This document shows, piece by piece, positions 6,777 to 7,063 of a stretch of 7,063 nt of DNA. Origin of the DNA: Eubacterium sp. (lineage in GTDB: Bacteria; Bacillota; Clostridia; Oscillospirales; Acutalibacteraceae); contig JAIDLO010000134.1 in assembly GCA_029050995.1 (NCBI GenBank), positions 1 to 7,063 on the forward strand, given 5' to 3'. Position 1 is the first letter of the stretch; every line of letters starts with the position of its first letter. Made by a program: the position numbers and the translations under genes. Under the pieces are notes generated by a model, which saw nothing but the letters and a program-made list of their open reading frames with translations, was not told the DNA's origin and searched no databases.

Positions 6777-6800
6777 ATTGTAACAAACTGTTACAATATA
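6774..6800. promoter_or_regulatory. Palindromic candidate operator 2 (12-bp arms, TGTAACA-AAC-TGTTACA core)
   Basis: A perfect inverted repeat with 12-bp arms (6774-6785 TATATTGTAACA, 6789-6800 TGTTACAATATA) and a three-base spacer. Its centre is 25 bp from the centre of operator 1. It ends four bases before the ribosome site of the regulator gene, so binding there, or a hairpin in the RNA, could block expression of the regulator. Confidence 0.7.
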
Positions 6801-6803
6801 GTC

Positions 6804-6811
6804 AAGAGGTG
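6804..6811 (+). promoter_or_regulatory. Ribosome binding site that sets the TTG start of the XRE gene
   Basis: AAGAGGTG lies eight bases before TTG at 6820. There is no in-frame ATG at a suitable place, and the product begins directly with the expected first residues of an XRE domain, so this site decides the TTG start. Confidence 0.8.
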
Positions 6812-6819
6812 AAAGCTTT

Positions 6820-7023
6820 TTGAAGGGATTAAAAATCATTCGTAAAGAAAAAAATCTAAACCAGCAAAAAGTTGCTATTGATCTTAATATAAGCCGAGAA
6901 GCATTATCGCATTATGAAAACGGAAAACGAGAACCGTCGCTTGATATGCTGATAAAAATGTCGAATTATTTTAATGTTTCAATAGACTTTCTGATTAAAG
7001 GCGAAGAGTTCAGAAAAAAATAA
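6820..7023 (+). CDS. Small XRE-family (Cro/C1-type) transcriptional regulator
   Basis: A 67-residue protein that is almost entirely a Cro/C1-type helix-turn-helix domain. LKIIRKEKNLNQQKVA begins helix 1, the DNA-binding helices lie at about 15-34 with recognition helix SREALSHYENG (25-35), and KREPSLDMLIKMSNYFNVSIDFLI is the typical second half. There is no sensor or oligomerisation domain beyond this. Translation starts at TTG, set by AAGAGGTG. The gene is divergent from the acylation operon and shares its 241-bp intergenic region, which holds two palindromes in front of this gene, so autoregulation and control of the operon are both plausible. The length fits short stand-alone XRE repressors. 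The ligand or signal is unknown, and it could be an unrelated neighbour. Confidence 0.92.
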   Translation: MKGLKIIRKEKNLNQQKVAIDLNISREALSHYENGKREPSLDMLIKMSNYFNVSIDFLIKGEEFRKK

Positions 7024-7063
7024 GCCAAATCTTCACAATATTATTCTATTATACCAATCTTAC

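Noticed and set aside
6592..6786. Open frame of 64 codons on the minus strand in the intergenic region
   Set aside because: It has no convincing ribosome site, its hydrophobic stretch comes from AT-rich DNA, and it runs through the promoter and operator elements. It was considered as a DltX-like microprotein, but the C-terminus lacks the tyrosine motif.
1..7063. CRISPR array, tRNA/rRNA, transposon or phage genes
   Set aside because: No regular repeat-spacer pattern, RNA gene signature, transposase or integrase motif was seen. The lone XRE gene is not enough to suggest a prophage.

Overview
The window looks like chromosomal DNA from a low-GC Gram-positive bacterium, most likely an anaerobic clostridial gut-type Firmicute. 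The evidence is AT-rich intergenic DNA, strong purine-rich ribosome binding sites, mostly TAA stops, a consensus housekeeping promoter and DltA/B/C/D-like proteins. This is an inference from style and content; no marker gene fixes the taxon.

Layout. Positions 47-946 (+) encode a PfkB-family sugar kinase. A strong hairpin at 960-990, usable in both directions, separates it from a convergent five-gene block on the minus strand (6578 down to 994). In transcription order the block encodes an amino-acid adenylating ligase (DltA-like), a fold-type III PLP-dependent decarboxylase, an acyl carrier protein (DltC-like), an MBOAT acyltransferase (DltB/AlgI-like) and a membrane-anchored SGNH-hydrolase-like transferase (DltD-like). 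The genes overlap, abut or lie 15 bp apart, so they are almost certainly one operon. Its promoter (TTGACA, 17 bp, TATGAT) lies at 6687-6659. A divergent small XRE-type regulator with a TTG start lies at 6820-7023 (+), preceded by two TGTAACA/TGTTACA palindromes.

How it may work. The ligase would activate an amino acid and load it on the phosphopantetheine arm of the carrier protein. The decarboxylase would act either on the carrier-bound amino acid or on the free precursor. The MBOAT protein would move the acyl group across the membrane onto the tyrosine of its own C-terminal PIYANF motif. The SGNH protein would pass it from its serine to a cell-envelope polymer. This resembles teichoic acid D-alanylation, but three things differ: a PLP decarboxylase sits in the middle of the operon, there is no separate DltX microprotein, and the ligase pocket has Ser and Lys where DltA has Cys and Met. 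The likely product is therefore an aminoacyl decoration other than D-alanine, possibly an omega-amino acid made by decarboxylation. The chemistry and the acceptor polymer are not shown by the sequence.
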